The translations under genes and the position numbers were made by a program. A stretch of 11,849 bases of DNA from Pseudomonadota bacterium. Lineage in GTDB: Bacteria > Pseudomonadota > Alphaproteobacteria > Rhizobiales > Xanthobacteraceae. The DNA is taken from the NCBI GenBank assembly GCA_023432845.1, contig JAEZEY010000101.1, forward strand, positions 1 to 11,849, given 5' to 3'. The notes beneath the pieces were generated by a model that saw nothing but the letters and a program-made list of their open reading frames with translations, was not told where the DNA came from and searched no databases. Of the stretch, positions 5,559 through 11,849 are shown piece by piece. Position 1 is the first letter of the stretch, and each line of letters opens with the position of its first letter.

Positions 5559-6179
5559 TCAGATTACCTTGACTGTCGCGCCGACCGGCACGCGGTTGTA
5601 GAGGTCGATGATGTCCTGGTTGAACAGGCGGATGCAGCCGCTCGACACCGCGGTGCCGATCGTGTGCGGCTCGATGGTGCCGTGCAGGCGGAAGTAGGTG
5701 TCCCGACCGTTGCGGTAGAGATAGAGCGCGCGCGGGCCGAGGGGGTTCTCCGGGCCACCCGGCAAGCCGCCGGCATAGGAACGATACATCGGGATCGCCG
5801 CCATCATGCTGGCGGTGGGGGTCCAGCGCGGCCACTTTTCCTTGCGGCCGATAACCGCCGTACCACGGAAATTGGCGGCCTCGCTGCGGCCGACGCCGAC
5901 GCCATAGCGGAGCGCCCGGCCGCCGCCCTGCACCAGATAAAGCCGGCGCTGCCCGATATTGACCACCACGGTGCCCGGCTTCTCATTGCCTTTCCACGAC
6001 ACCTCGGTCCGCATCAGGCTCGGATCGATATTCTCGACCGCGGAGATGGCATGGCCGCCGTCATTGACGTAGCCGTAGTTGGCAGTCACGCAGCCGGCAG
6101 CGAACAGTGGCAAGCCGAGGGTAAATGCGCGCCGGCTGAGAAGAACGGCGGATTCGGTCGTGATTTTAGGGCGATTCAT
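5559..6179 (-). CDS. Exported L,D-transpeptidase (YkuD domain), probable lipoprotein
   Basis: This 206-residue enzyme of the YkuD family makes 3-3 cross-links in peptidoglycan or attaches proteins to it in the periplasm. The signal region holds SRRAF followed by a hydrophobic run and AAGC (C30), so it looks like a lipoprotein signal with a Tat-like twin arginine. The YkuD domain covers about 68-206. The catalytic block is HGTIEPHTIGTAVSSGCIRLFNQ, with H166, H172, nucleophile C182 and R184 in the canonical SSGCIR motif. The start at 6179 places the signal at the N-terminus; a reading back to 6374 adds 65 arginine-rich residues with no signal and is rejected. The Shine-Dalgarno is weak (GAG). 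Rhizobiales carry many paralogues of this type. It is convergent with the bufferin operon and shows no link to it. Confidence 0.92.
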   Translation of the reverse strand: MNRPKITTESAVLLSRRAFTLGLPLFAAGCVTANYGYVNDGGHAISAVENIDPSLMRTEVSWKGNEKPGTVVVNIGQRRLYLVQGGGRALRYGVGVGRSEAANFRGTAVIGRKEKWPRWTPTASMMAAIPMYRSYAGGLPGGPENPLGPRALYLYRNGRDTYFRLHGTIEPHTIGTAVSSGCIRLFNQDIIDLYNRVPVGATVKVI

Positions 6180-6249
6180 GGGGCACTCTGATGATTTGCG
6201 CGCATATTGCTGGGCATCGTCCGGCCATGCAACACGCCGCCGACGAAAC

Positions 6250-6263
6250 CCACACCGGTGTGG
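6250..6263. promoter_or_regulatory. 14-bp perfect palindrome upstream of the L,D-transpeptidase gene, possible operator
   Basis: CCACACCGGTGTGG reads the same on both strands. Its left edge lies 71 bases upstream of the L,D-transpeptidase ATG on the minus strand, a position suitable for a regulator. No known operator was recognised, and chance is possible in such GC-rich DNA. Confidence 0.3.
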
Positions 6264-6449
6264 CCTCAGGGCGACATTTGGGAGCGGCATATTTTGCAGC
6301 GGTTCTGACGCTAACCGGCCGCGCCCTGCCGCGTGCGGCGCTTTACCACGCCGCTTAACCACCAGAGCAGACATCGGAACGCGCCGCCGCGGCCTCTTGG
6401 TAATCTCTCGCCCAGCCCGACAGATTAGTGATGCCGTTTGTCCGGGCCA

Positions 6450-6483
6450 GAGGCAGCCGGGTGGTCAAGCATCCGGTTGCCTC
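6450..6483. other. Stable stem-loop in intergenic DNA, possible structured RNA
   Basis: GAGGCAGCCGG (6450-6460) pairs with CCGGTTGCCTC (6473-6483) over 11 bp, with one G-U pair and a 12-base loop. A competing fold pairs CAGCCGGG (6454-6461) with CCCGGCTG (6491-6498), and GGGCC/GGCCC (6498-6502, 6510-6514) follows. Mutually exclusive stems of this kind occur in regulatory leaders, but no known RNA family is recognised and the small gene at 6635 is about 120 bases away. Confidence 0.3.
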
Positions 6484-6634
6484 GCTAGCCCCCGGCTGGG
6501 CCTGCTCCCGGCCCTCAGCCCGCGCCGCCAAAGTTTAGCGGCCGCTTTTCAGGTTTGTTCACTCTTGCCGCCTAGGCTCGATTCCAGCCGCGGGCATCGC
6601 CCGGGCGCGTCGCTGCGTATCCTTGGGGCCGTTC

Positions 6635-6811
6635 ATGTCGATTTCCGCCGTTGAAAACTTCCTGCAGAACGCGCGAGCCCAGATCTCGCAGCGGGATATC
6701 AACGAGAGCCTTCTGCGGGCCCTGACGGAGATGACTCGTGAGATCAAGCGGCTGGAAGACGAGGTCCGCCGCGTGCAGCGCGACGTGCGTGTAGGCCGCC
6801 GTTTCGGGTAA
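6635..6811 (+). CDS. 58-residue conserved-type hypothetical protein with C-terminal coiled coil
   Basis: This small soluble protein (MSISAVENFLQNARAQISQRD...) is not assigned to a named family. Residues about 23-52 (ESLLRALTEMTREIKRLEDEVRRVQRDVRV) have regular hydrophobic spacing and many charged residues, predicting an amphipathic helix or short coiled coil. The last residues are basic (RRFG). No signal peptide, membrane segment or cysteine is present. The ATG at 6635 was chosen over an upstream in-frame TTG (6623), though GGGG six bases before it is only a weak Shine-Dalgarno. Base composition and third-position GC match neighbouring genes. It stands alone, convergent with the minus-strand gene ending at 6860. 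A role in protein-protein interaction or oligomerisation is a guess. Confidence 0.6.
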   Translation: MSISAVENFLQNARAQISQRDINESLLRALTEMTREIKRLEDEVRRVQRDVRVGRRFG

Positions 6812-6859
6812 TTTTTTCTTCTTTCGCTGCGAAAGCCCGGTTTCCACGCTCCCTGCTGC

Positions 6860-7078
6860 CTAAGCCCGCTTGCGCAGTTCGTAGCGCCCTTCCGCGACAA
6901 TCTGCACGAGATCGCAGCCGCAGCCGTTGGCGAAGGCGCGCAAGGCCGCACGTGCGAACGGGTCCGGCTCTCCAGGGGGAAAGAGGCCAGCAAACTGCTC
7001 ATTAGGCAGGTCGAAGATGTGCCCGGGCGGCATCTCGGCCAAATAGCTCGCCAGCACATCCTTCGTCAGTTTCGCCAT
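6860..7078 (-). CDS. 72-residue hypothetical protein
   Basis: I do not recognise this protein. It starts MAKLTKDVLASYLAEMPPGHIF, has a proline-rich centre (LFPPGEPDPF, about 32-41), then AALRAFANGCGCDLVQIV with a CGC pair (C53, C55), and ends in the basic stretch RYELRKRA. No signal peptide or membrane segment is seen, so it is probably cytoplasmic. The start at 7078 was chosen because the longer reading to 7258 runs through the Zur box and the znuA start. GGA eight bases upstream is a weak Shine-Dalgarno. It is divergent from znuA, with the Zur box about 130 bases upstream; whether Zur also affects it is open. Codon use looks native, but a short ORF in GC-rich DNA can arise by chance. Confidence 0.5.
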   Translation of the reverse strand: MAKLTKDVLASYLAEMPPGHIFDLPNEQFAGLFPPGEPDPFARAALRAFANGCGCDLVQIVAEGRYELRKRA

Positions 7079-7202
7079 GATTTCGATCCAATTGGCCGTC
7101 GCGCCCGCCGACGCGTGATAGCGCCGCTCAAGTCTCTCATCAAAGGGAAGAAACGGCAGGCTGGACGCCGCACACGTATTGCCATCGGCGGGGTTGCCAA
7201 AA

Positions 7203-7225
7203 GAAATGTTATAATATAACAGTTC
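7203..7225 (+). promoter_or_regulatory. Zur operator upstream of znuA
   Basis: Positions 7207-7221 form a perfect 15-bp palindrome TGTTATAATATAACA. Extended to 7203-7225 (GAAATG...CAGTTC) it is a 23-bp dyad with a single mismatched pair. This matches the alphaproteobacterial Zur box as known for znu genes in rhizobia. It contains TATAAT and TATAAC, so it overlaps the -10 region, and it lies about 30 bases before the znuA start: zinc-loaded Zur would block transcription. It stands out as AT-rich in GC-rich surroundings. Confidence 0.88.
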
Positions 7226-7256
7226 GCTCGCATCCCCCATCGCCATGAGGTTGCCC

Positions 7257-8150
7257 ATGCGCGCCCGCGCCTTCCTTCGTTTCGCGTCCTCTGTCGCGCT
7301 CCTCGTCCTGCCCCTCGCGGCGGCACAGGCTCAGACCGCCAGCGGCCCCCTCAAGGTCGTGGCGGCCGAGAACTTCTATGGTGGCATCGCCGCTCAGATT
7401 GGCGGCGCCCATGTCGACGTCTCGAACATCATCGCCAATCCGGACCAGGACCCGCATGCCTTCGAGGCGACACCCGGCCAGGTACGCATGGTCGCCGACG
7501 CCAAGGTCGTGATCTTCAACGGCGGGCACTACGACGAGTGGATGGAGAAGCTGCTGAAGGCGGCGCCACGTAAGGACCGTATCGCGGTCGAAGCCGCCAA
7601 GGTCGTGAAAGCCAAGCACGGCGGTAACCCGCATTTGTGGTACGCGCCCGCAACCATGCCGGCGGTGGCCAGGGCCATCGCCGCGGGGCTTACCAAGGTC
7701 GATGCCGCACACGCCGCCGACTACGCCGCCAACCTCGACAAGACCTTGGCCGATCTCGAGCGCGTCACCCAGCGCGTCGGCCAGCTGCGCGACAAGCACA
7801 AGGGCAAGCCGGTGGCCGCCACCGAGCCGGTGTTCGGCCTGATGGCGGATGCGCTCGGGCTGACCATGCGCAACCAGAAATTCCAGATGGCGCTGATGAA
7901 CGAATCCGAGCCGAGCGCCCGTGACATCGCCGCCTTCGAGACCGACCTGAAAACCGGCAAGGTGAAGGTGTTGCTCTATAACTCGCAGGTCTCGGACAAG
8001 CTGGCGCAGCGTCTGGTGGATATCGCCAACCAGAACAAGATCCCCGTAGTCGGCGTCACCGAGACGCAGCCGGCGGACAGGTCCTTCGCCGACTGGATGC
8101 TGGGCCAGCTCGACACCCTCGACAGGGCGCTGGACGGATCAAATTCGTGA
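7257..8150 (+). CDS. znuA: Zinc ABC transporter periplasmic binding protein
   Basis: This 297-residue cluster A-I solute-binding protein carries a Sec signal (MRARAFLRFASSVALLVLPLAAAQAQ, cleavage about residue 25-26). Candidate metal ligands by family position are H67 (QDPHAFE), H126 (GNPHLWY), E190 (ATEPVFG) and E269 (VTETQPAD). The last two replace the His and Asp most common in ZnuA, as in a branch annotated only as Zn/Mn-binding. The His/Asp-rich flexible loop of classical ZnuA is absent. The start at 7257 is preferred over the ATG at 7245 because GAGG sits six bases upstream of 7257, while nothing suitable precedes 7245. Zinc is inferred from the Zur box and the znuCB neighbours; manganese is the alternative. 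Separated from znuC by a repeat. Confidence 0.9.
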   Translation: MRARAFLRFASSVALLVLPLAAAQAQTASGPLKVVAAENFYGGIAAQIGGAHVDVSNIIANPDQDPHAFEATPGQVRMVADAKVVIFNGGHYDEWMEKLLKAAPRKDRIAVEAAKVVKAKHGGNPHLWYAPATMPAVARAIAAGLTKVDAAHAADYAANLDKTLADLERVTQRVGQLRDKHKGKPVAATEPVFGLMADALGLTMRNQKFQMALMNESEPSARDIAAFETDLKTGKVKVLLYNSQVSDKLAQRLVDIANQNKIPVVGVTETQPADRSFADWMLGQLDTLDRALDGSNS

Positions 8151-8168
8151 ACCATTTCGTCTACCATC

Positions 8169-8267
8169 ATTCGGGACCGGTCTCGAGGACCGAATCCAAA
8201 ATCCAGCAGCAAGCCCCTTGTTCGCGGCTGGATTCCGGGTTCTCTTGCTTCGCAAGAGCCCCGGAAT
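8169..8267 (+). repeat. Composite palindromic intergenic repeat (REP-like) between znuA and znuC
   Basis: Three hairpins lie in a row. First, ATTCGG/CCGAAT (8169-8174, 8190-8195). Second, ATCCAGC/GCTGGAT (8201-8207, 8227-8233) enclosing CAAG-CCC-CTTG. Third, ATTCCGGG (8232-8239) and CTCTTGC (8242-8248) pairing with GCAAGAG (8252-8258) and CCCGGAAT (8260-8267) around a TTC loop. The third, with its GGATTCCGGGTTC...GAGCCCCGGAATGAC form, is the pattern of the abundant palindromic repeats of Bradyrhizobium and Rhodopseudomonas. The last two bases of the dyad are the AT of the znuC start codon. Confidence 0.75.
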
Positions 8268-9105
8268 GACACAGCATCCCATTATCGAACTCGACCACGC
8301 CACCATCGCGATCGGTGGCCGCGCCGTGCTGCGCGACGTCAGCTTTGCGATCGCGCCCGGCGAATTCATCGGCGTGCTCGGTCCCAACGGCGCCGGCAAG
8401 ACGACCTTGATGCGATCGATCCTGGGCCTGCTGCCGCCCGCCGCCGGCGTGCTCCGCGTGTTCGGCGCCTTCCCGGCGCGCGGCAATCCGGCCATCGGCT
8501 ATCTGCCGCAGTTGCGCACCGTGCTACCGGACCTGCGCGTGCGCGGCCTCGATTACATTGCCAGTTCGCTCCACGGCGAACGCTGGGGCCTACCCTCGCT
8601 CAAAGCCGCCGACCGCCACGCCATCGAGCACACGCTCGACGCCGTCGGCGCCGCGGACCTCGCCCGGCGGCCGCTGTCCGACATGTCCGGTGGCGAGCGG
8701 CAGCGCCTGCTGCTGGCTCAGGCGCTGATCGGCAATCCGAAGCTCCTTCTACTCGACGAGCCGCTGATCAGCCTCGACGCCCGGCATCAGGAGGTCGTCA
8801 TCGACGTCGTGCGAAAGATCGCGCGCGAGCGCGGCATTACCGTTCTGTTCTCGGCACACGAACTCAACCAGTTGCTCGGCGCCATCGACAAGGTGCTCTA
8901 TCTCGGCAACGGCCATGCTGCGCTCGGCACGGTGGACGAGGTCGTCACGGCGCCGGTGCTGTCGAGGCTCTACGACACCGAGATCGAAGTGGTGCGCGCC
9001 GCCGGGCATATCTTCGTGATGTCACGCGGCCGCGACGTCGAGCGCGATGCGCATATGCATGACCACGATCATGGGCATGATCACGGCCACGGGCATCACC
9101 ACTAG
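8266..9105 (+). CDS. znuC: Zinc ABC transporter ATP-binding protein with His-rich C-terminal tail
   Basis: This 279-residue ABC ATPase energises zinc import with ZnuB. Walker A is GPNGAGKT (39-46), the Q-loop glutamine is in LPQLR (Q82), the signature is MSGGER (140-145), Walker B is LLLLDEP (160-166, with D164 and E165), and the H-loop is SAHEL (H198). After the ATPase core (about 6-250) comes a tail of alternating His and Asp/Gly (HMHDHDHGHDHGHGHHH, 263-279), likely a cytoplasmic zinc buffer or sensor. The start at 8266 has only a weak Shine-Dalgarno and sits in the outer arm of the palindromic repeat; a TTG at 8218 would add 16 residues coded by the repeat and is less likely. It is followed by znuB after nine bases. 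Length is slightly above the family norm because of the tail. Confidence 0.92.
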   Translation: MTQHPIIELDHATIAIGGRAVLRDVSFAIAPGEFIGVLGPNGAGKTTLMRSILGLLPPAAGVLRVFGAFPARGNPAIGYLPQLRTVLPDLRVRGLDYIASSLHGERWGLPSLKAADRHAIEHTLDAVGAADLARRPLSDMSGGERQRLLLAQALIGNPKLLLLDEPLISLDARHQEVVIDVVRKIARERGITVLFSAHELNQLLGAIDKVLYLGNGHAALGTVDEVVTAPVLSRLYDTEIEVVRAAGHIFVMSRGRDVERDAHMHDHDHGHDHGHGHHH

Positions 9106-9114
9106 GCAGCGCGC

Positions 9115-9912
9115 ATGTTCGAATACGATTTCGTCATCAACGCCTTTATCGCCGCCGGCATGGTCGCCGTGGTGTCGGGCGTGACCGGTTACTTCCTGGT
9201 CTTACGCGGCCAGACCTTCGCCGGTCACGCGCTGTCGCATATTGGCTTCGCGGGTGCGACCGGCGCCGGGCTGATCGGACTGTCGCCGCTCGCCGGGCTG
9301 GTCGGCTTCACGTTGATCGCCGGCGTCGTCATGGGGCTGATGAGCGAGCGGCTCGCCAACCGTGACGTCGCTATCGGTGTGGTGCTGTCGCTGTCGCTCG
9401 GCTTCGGCATCCTGTTTCTCTATTACTATACGTCGTTCGCCACTCAGGCGACAGCGCTGCTGTTCGGTAATGTGCTGGCGGTCGATCTGCCGATGATCCA
9501 GGCGCTGGCCGCGCTCGGCGCCGCGACGCTGCTCCTGCTCGCGCTCATCATGCGGCCGCTGATCTTCTCGACGCTGCAGCCGGAGCTCGCCGAAGCCAAG
9601 GGCGTGCCGCTGCGCTTCGTCTCGACCGTGTTTCTCGCGCTGGTCGCGCTCGCGGTCGCGGCCTGCGCGCAGATCGTCGGCGTGCTGATGGTGTTCACGT
9701 TGATGGTCGGACCGGCTGCGGCGGCGCAGCGCCTTGTCAACGGCCTGTGGAGCGGGCTGGCGCTCGCCGCTTTACTGGCGCTCGCTCAGGCCTGGCTCGG
9801 CATCACGATCGCCTATCACACAGACTGGCCGGTGAGCTTCTGCATCGCGCTGCTGAGCGCGCTGGTCTATTTCGCCGCGATGGCGAAGCCGGCCTTGCGC
9901 CACGCGCATTAG
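9115..9912 (+). CDS. znuB: Zinc ABC transporter permease
   Basis: This 265-residue ABC-3 family permease forms the membrane channel for zinc import. It is hydrophobic throughout, with about seven to eight membrane segments. The family block FLVLRGQTFAGHALSHIGFAGATGAGLIG (about 27-55) and the late segment AACAQIVGVLMVFTLMVGPAAAAQRL (about 181-206), which holds the coupling region, are clear. It starts nine bases after the znuC stop and is probably translated from the same message under Zur control from upstream of znuA. No strong Shine-Dalgarno is seen (GGCAG). Length is normal. A terminator-like hairpin follows 12 bases after the stop. Confidence 0.93.
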   Translation: MFEYDFVINAFIAAGMVAVVSGVTGYFLVLRGQTFAGHALSHIGFAGATGAGLIGLSPLAGLVGFTLIAGVVMGLMSERLANRDVAIGVVLSLSLGFGILFLYYYTSFATQATALLFGNVLAVDLPMIQALAALGAATLLLLALIMRPLIFSTLQPELAEAKGVPLRFVSTVFLALVALAVAACAQIVGVLMVFTLMVGPAAAAQRLVNGLWSGLALAALLALAQAWLGITIAYHTDWPVSFCIALLSALVYFAAMAKPALRHAH

Positions 9913-9924
9913 AGACAAAAGCAA

Positions 9925-9949
9925 ACGGCCCCGCACAAGGCGGGGCCGT
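9925..9949 (-). terminator. Terminator between convergent znuB and TAXI-TRAP genes
   Basis: ACGGCCCCGC (9925-9934) and GCGGGGCCGT (9940-9949) form a 10-bp stem with a five-base loop. On the minus strand the stem is followed by TTGCTTTTG, so it best serves the TAXI operon; on the plus strand there is no T-run, though it may still end the znuB transcript with help. Confidence 0.75.
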
Positions 9950-9982
9950 CGCATCGCTTCAATCGAGCCGAAGCTCCGCGCC

Positions 9983-10948
9983 TTACATCTTGGCGCCCTT
10001 TTCCTTGAAATACTTCACCGCGCCCGGATGCCACGGAATCGGCGAGTAGTCCTTGACCTGGTTCTCGACACTGAAGTTCTTCGCTTCGCCGTGGACGGCG
10101 ACGAGATCCGCCTTCTTGTCGATGATGGTCTTCACGATGTCATAGGCCATCTGGTCGGGCATATTGGCGTTGGCGACCAGGATGTTCCACACCACGGTGT
10201 TGACGTTGTCGGTGGTCTGGCCCGGATAGGTGCCGGCCTTGATGGTGCTCGAGGCGTACAGATTGCCGTACTTCTCGTTCATCTTCTTGGCGAGGTCGCC
10301 ATGGTCGACCAGCTTGATCTTGACGCCCGGCGTGGCGCCGAGATCGGTCACCGCCGCGGTTGGCAGACCGCCGACCCAGAAGAAGGCGTCGATCTTGCGA
10401 TCCTTCAGCGCGTTCACCGACTCGGCCACGCCGAGACGCTCACGTGTCATATCCTTGTCCTTGTCGAGACCGGCCGCTTCGAGGACGCGGAAGGCCATGA
10501 CCTCGGTCGCGCTGCCGCCCGAACCGGTCGACACGCGCTTGCCCTTGAGGTCCGCGATCTTGTTAACGCCGGTGCCCTCGATGGACACGATGTGCATCTG
10601 GTTGGGATAGAGCACCATCAAGGTGCGCACCGGTACCGGATTGCCGCTGAACTTGCCCTTGCCTTTTTCAGCATCGAGGGCGGCGTCTACCATCGAGAAA
10701 CCGAGCTCGCTGCGGCCAGCGCCGAGCAGCTTGAGGTTGTCGACCGAACCGCCGGTAACTTCGGCGGTTGCCTGCAGACCCGGAATCGACTTGCTCAGAA
10801 CGTTGGCGAGGCCACCGCCCATCGGGTAATAAACGCCGCCGGTGCCGCCGGTGCCGATTGAAATGGTTTTCTGCTGCGCCTGGGCGACGCCGAAGATCAC
10901 CGCAACCGTGGCGGCTGCGCCCAGCGCGATGCTTAGTGCACGCTTCAT
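9983..10948 (-). CDS. TAXI-family TRAP transporter solute-binding protein
   Basis: This 321-residue periplasmic receptor belongs to the TAXI (TRAP-associated extracytoplasmic immunogenic) group. It has a Sec signal (MKRALSIALGAAATVAVIFGVAQA, cleavage about residue 24), then the TAXI block ISIGTGGTGGVYYPMGGGLANVLS (about 29-52). Further family blocks are VTGGSVDNLKLLGAGRSELGFSM (about 64-86), LKGKRVSTGSGGSATE (about 134-149) and the C-terminal FSVENQVKDYSPIPWHPGAVKYFKEKG. The start at 10948 has AGGAG six bases upstream; a GTG five codons earlier overlaps that signal and is rejected. It follows the fused TRAP permease gene by 24 bases, so both form one operon. TAXI substrates are mostly unknown, some being dicarboxylates or amino acids; no substrate can be read from the sequence. 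Confidence 0.93.
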   Translation of the reverse strand: MKRALSIALGAAATVAVIFGVAQAQQKTISIGTGGTGGVYYPMGGGLANVLSKSIPGLQATAEVTGGSVDNLKLLGAGRSELGFSMVDAALDAEKGKGKFSGNPVPVRTLMVLYPNQMHIVSIEGTGVNKIADLKGKRVSTGSGGSATEVMAFRVLEAAGLDKDKDMTRERLGVAESVNALKDRKIDAFFWVGGLPTAAVTDLGATPGVKIKLVDHGDLAKKMNEKYGNLYASSTIKAGTYPGQTTDNVNTVVWNILVANANMPDQMAYDIVKTIIDKKADLVAVHGEAKNFSVENQVKDYSPIPWHPGAVKYFKEKGAKM

Positions 10949-10972
10949 CTTGTTCTCCTCCACTTTCTGTTA

Positions 10973-11849
10973 TCAGCCGGTTGCCTGCGCTTGTGCGGAC
11001 AAAGGCCGCTTCCACTGCCATAGCAGCAAAACTGCTCCCAAGATTAGCCCGAACGGGGCGGGATAGGGAATATCCCTGCCGGTAAGCACCTCTACGAGCG
11101 CCTCGAGCAGGCTCGGGAAGACCAGCAGCAGACCGGTCAGAACGAACAGGAGTTGCTCCAGACGGGTGGTGCGACGAATGGCCCAGCCTTGCGCCGCGGC
11201 GGCAAGCGCCGCCAGACCGGCGGCCGTAACGAACGTGATCCAGAAGATGTCATAGACCGAGCCACCTTTCGGAATCTTCATGAGCAGGCCGAGACCCTGC
11301 GGATCCAACACGAAGACGAAGGGCACCAGGAAGGCCGGCAGCGTGTACTTCCAGGCGTGCAAGGTCGTCTTGTATGGGTCGCCGCCGGTGATCGCGGCAG
11401 CCGCGAAGGGCGACAGCGCGGTCGGCGGCGAGACTTCCGAGAGCACGGCATAATAGAAAATGAACATGTGCGCGGCGAAGTCCGGCACGCCGAGTTTGGT
11501 CAACGCCGGGGCGGCGATGACCGCGCAGATGATGTAGGACGCGGTGACCGGCACCGCCAGACCGATGATCCAGACGACAAGGCCGGTATAGACCGCGGTG
11601 AGCAGCAGGCTGCCGCCGGCCAGGTCGATGACGATCGACGAGAATTTCAGTCCGAGCCCCGTGAGCGTGACGACACCGACGATGATGCCCGCTGAAGCGC
11701 AGGTCGTCGCCGCGCCGAGCACGCCGATGGCGCCCTCCGAGAAGGCCGCCGTGAGCTTCTTCGACTCCGGTATAACCCGCTGTCCCGTCGGGAACAGGCC
11801 GACCACCGCCATCACCACCATCGCAATGAGCACCAGTAGCGGAAAAAAC
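10973..11849 (-). CDS. TRAP transporter fused permease (DctMQ type), C-terminal part; 5' end outside the window
   Basis: The reading frame is open to the right edge (FFPLLVLIAMVVMAVV...), so only the last 291 or so residues are present. They contain the second half of the large DctM-like domain, with ASYIICAVIAAPALTKLGVPDFAAHMFIFYYAVLSEVSPPTALSPFAAAAITGGDP as the diagnostic block and several long hydrophobic segments. After the transport domain comes an extra C-terminal stretch (about the last 80 residues) with three more hydrophobic segments. TAXI systems normally use a single fused small-plus-large permease, and this fits. It uses an ion gradient to import the ligand brought by the downstream binding protein. 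The 24-base gap to that gene shows one operon. Complete in this window only at the 3' end. Confidence 0.9.
   Translation of the reverse strand, partial: FFPLLVLIAMVVMAVVGLFPTGQRVIPESKKLTAAFSEGAIGVLGAATTCASAGIIVGVVTLTGLGLKFSSIVIDLAGGSLLLTAVYTGLVVWIIGLAVPVTASYIICAVIAAPALTKLGVPDFAAHMFIFYYAVLSEVSPPTALSPFAAAAITGGDPYKTTLHAWKYTLPAFLVPFVFVLDPQGLGLLMKIPKGGSVYDIFWITFVTAAGLAALAAAAQGWAIRRTTRLEQLLFVLTGLLLVFPSLLEALVEVLTGRDIPYPAPFGLILGAVLLLWQWKRPLSAQAQATG

Larger units (their letters stand above)
6180..6634. other. 455-base divergent intergenic region with palindrome and stable hairpins
   Basis: No protein-coding gene is supported here. Contents seen: a 14-bp perfect palindrome CCACACCGGTGTGG (6250-6263), a short hairpin GCGGCG/CGCCGC (6335-6340 and 6349-6354), and a stable stem at 6450-6483 followed by further GC-rich arms to 6514. 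The promoters of the L,D-transpeptidase (minus) and the 58-residue protein (plus) must lie here, but no convincing -35/-10 pair could be picked by eye. An RNA gene is possible; no tRNA-like fold is present. Confidence 0.5.

Noticed and set aside
6180..6374. 65-residue N-terminal extension of the L,D-transpeptidase
   Set aside because: It would bury the signal peptide inside the protein and covers the palindrome and promoter region.
6571..6595. CTCGATTCCAGCC, resembling a tRNA T-loop
   Set aside because: The flanking bases do not form a five-pair T-stem, and no acceptor or anticodon arm could be built upstream.
6812..6835. T-run and CTTTCG/CGAAAG hairpin after the 58-residue gene as a terminator
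   Set aside because: The T-run comes before the stem on the plus strand and becomes an A-run on the minus strand, so the order is wrong for an intrinsic terminator.
7209..7799. 196-residue minus-strand frame antisense to znuA
   Set aside because: Shadow of znuA; it also crosses the Zur box and has no independent support.
10028..10861. 277-residue plus-strand frame antisense to the TAXI protein gene
   Set aside because: Its length is explained by strong third-position GC in the real gene; the translation shows no family features.

Overview
This is a GC-rich chromosomal segment from an alphaproteobacterium. The likely group is Hyphomicrobiales near Bradyrhizobiaceae/Xanthobacteraceae. The pointers are the codon bias, a sigmaF/NrsF pair, an alphaproteobacterial-type Zur operator, a TAXI-TRAP transporter and a palindromic intergenic repeat of the kind common in Bradyrhizobium and Rhodopseudomonas. 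The genus is inference. No rRNA, tRNA, CRISPR array, phage gene or insertion sequence was seen.

Left part (34-1479, minus strand): a G3E/CobW-family GTPase with a histidine-rich loop, a terminator with a UUCG tetraloop, and a small glycine-zipper lipoprotein.

The most interesting block is 1672-5515. On the minus strand lie an ECF sigma factor of the SigF type and its membrane anti-sigma NrsF, which carries two cysteines (C129, C179). Divergent to them on the plus strand is a four-gene bufferin-type operon: a secreted DUF2282 peptide with four cysteines (BufA), a DUF692 multinuclear iron oxidase (BufB), a DUF2063 partner (BufC) and a DoxX-family membrane protein. The shared intergenic region carries two divergent GTAAC-N16/17-CGAA motifs, which look like SigF promoters. 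A strong hairpin with a short T-run between bufA and bufB probably gives more precursor than enzyme. This is a metal-stress RiPP locus of the kind described in Caulobacter. The divergent layout and the hairpin are the points to follow up.

Middle (5520-7080): an exported L,D-transpeptidase (minus), about 450 bases with structured but unassigned sequence, a 58-residue coiled-coil protein (plus) and an unrecognised 72-residue protein (minus).

Zinc uptake block (7203-9912, plus): a near-perfect Zur box precedes znuA, followed by znuC and znuB. A composite palindromic repeat of about 100 bases sits between znuA and znuC, and its outer edge supplies the znuC ATG. ZnuC has a histidine-rich tail, whereas ZnuA lacks the usual histidine-rich loop.

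Right end (9925-11849, minus): a terminator, a TAXI-family TRAP solute-binding protein and, upstream of it, the 3' part of a fused TRAP permease that runs off the window.

Three metal-handling modules therefore lie within 9 kb: the His-rich GTPase, the bufferin operon and ZnuABC. They appear to be separately regulated.
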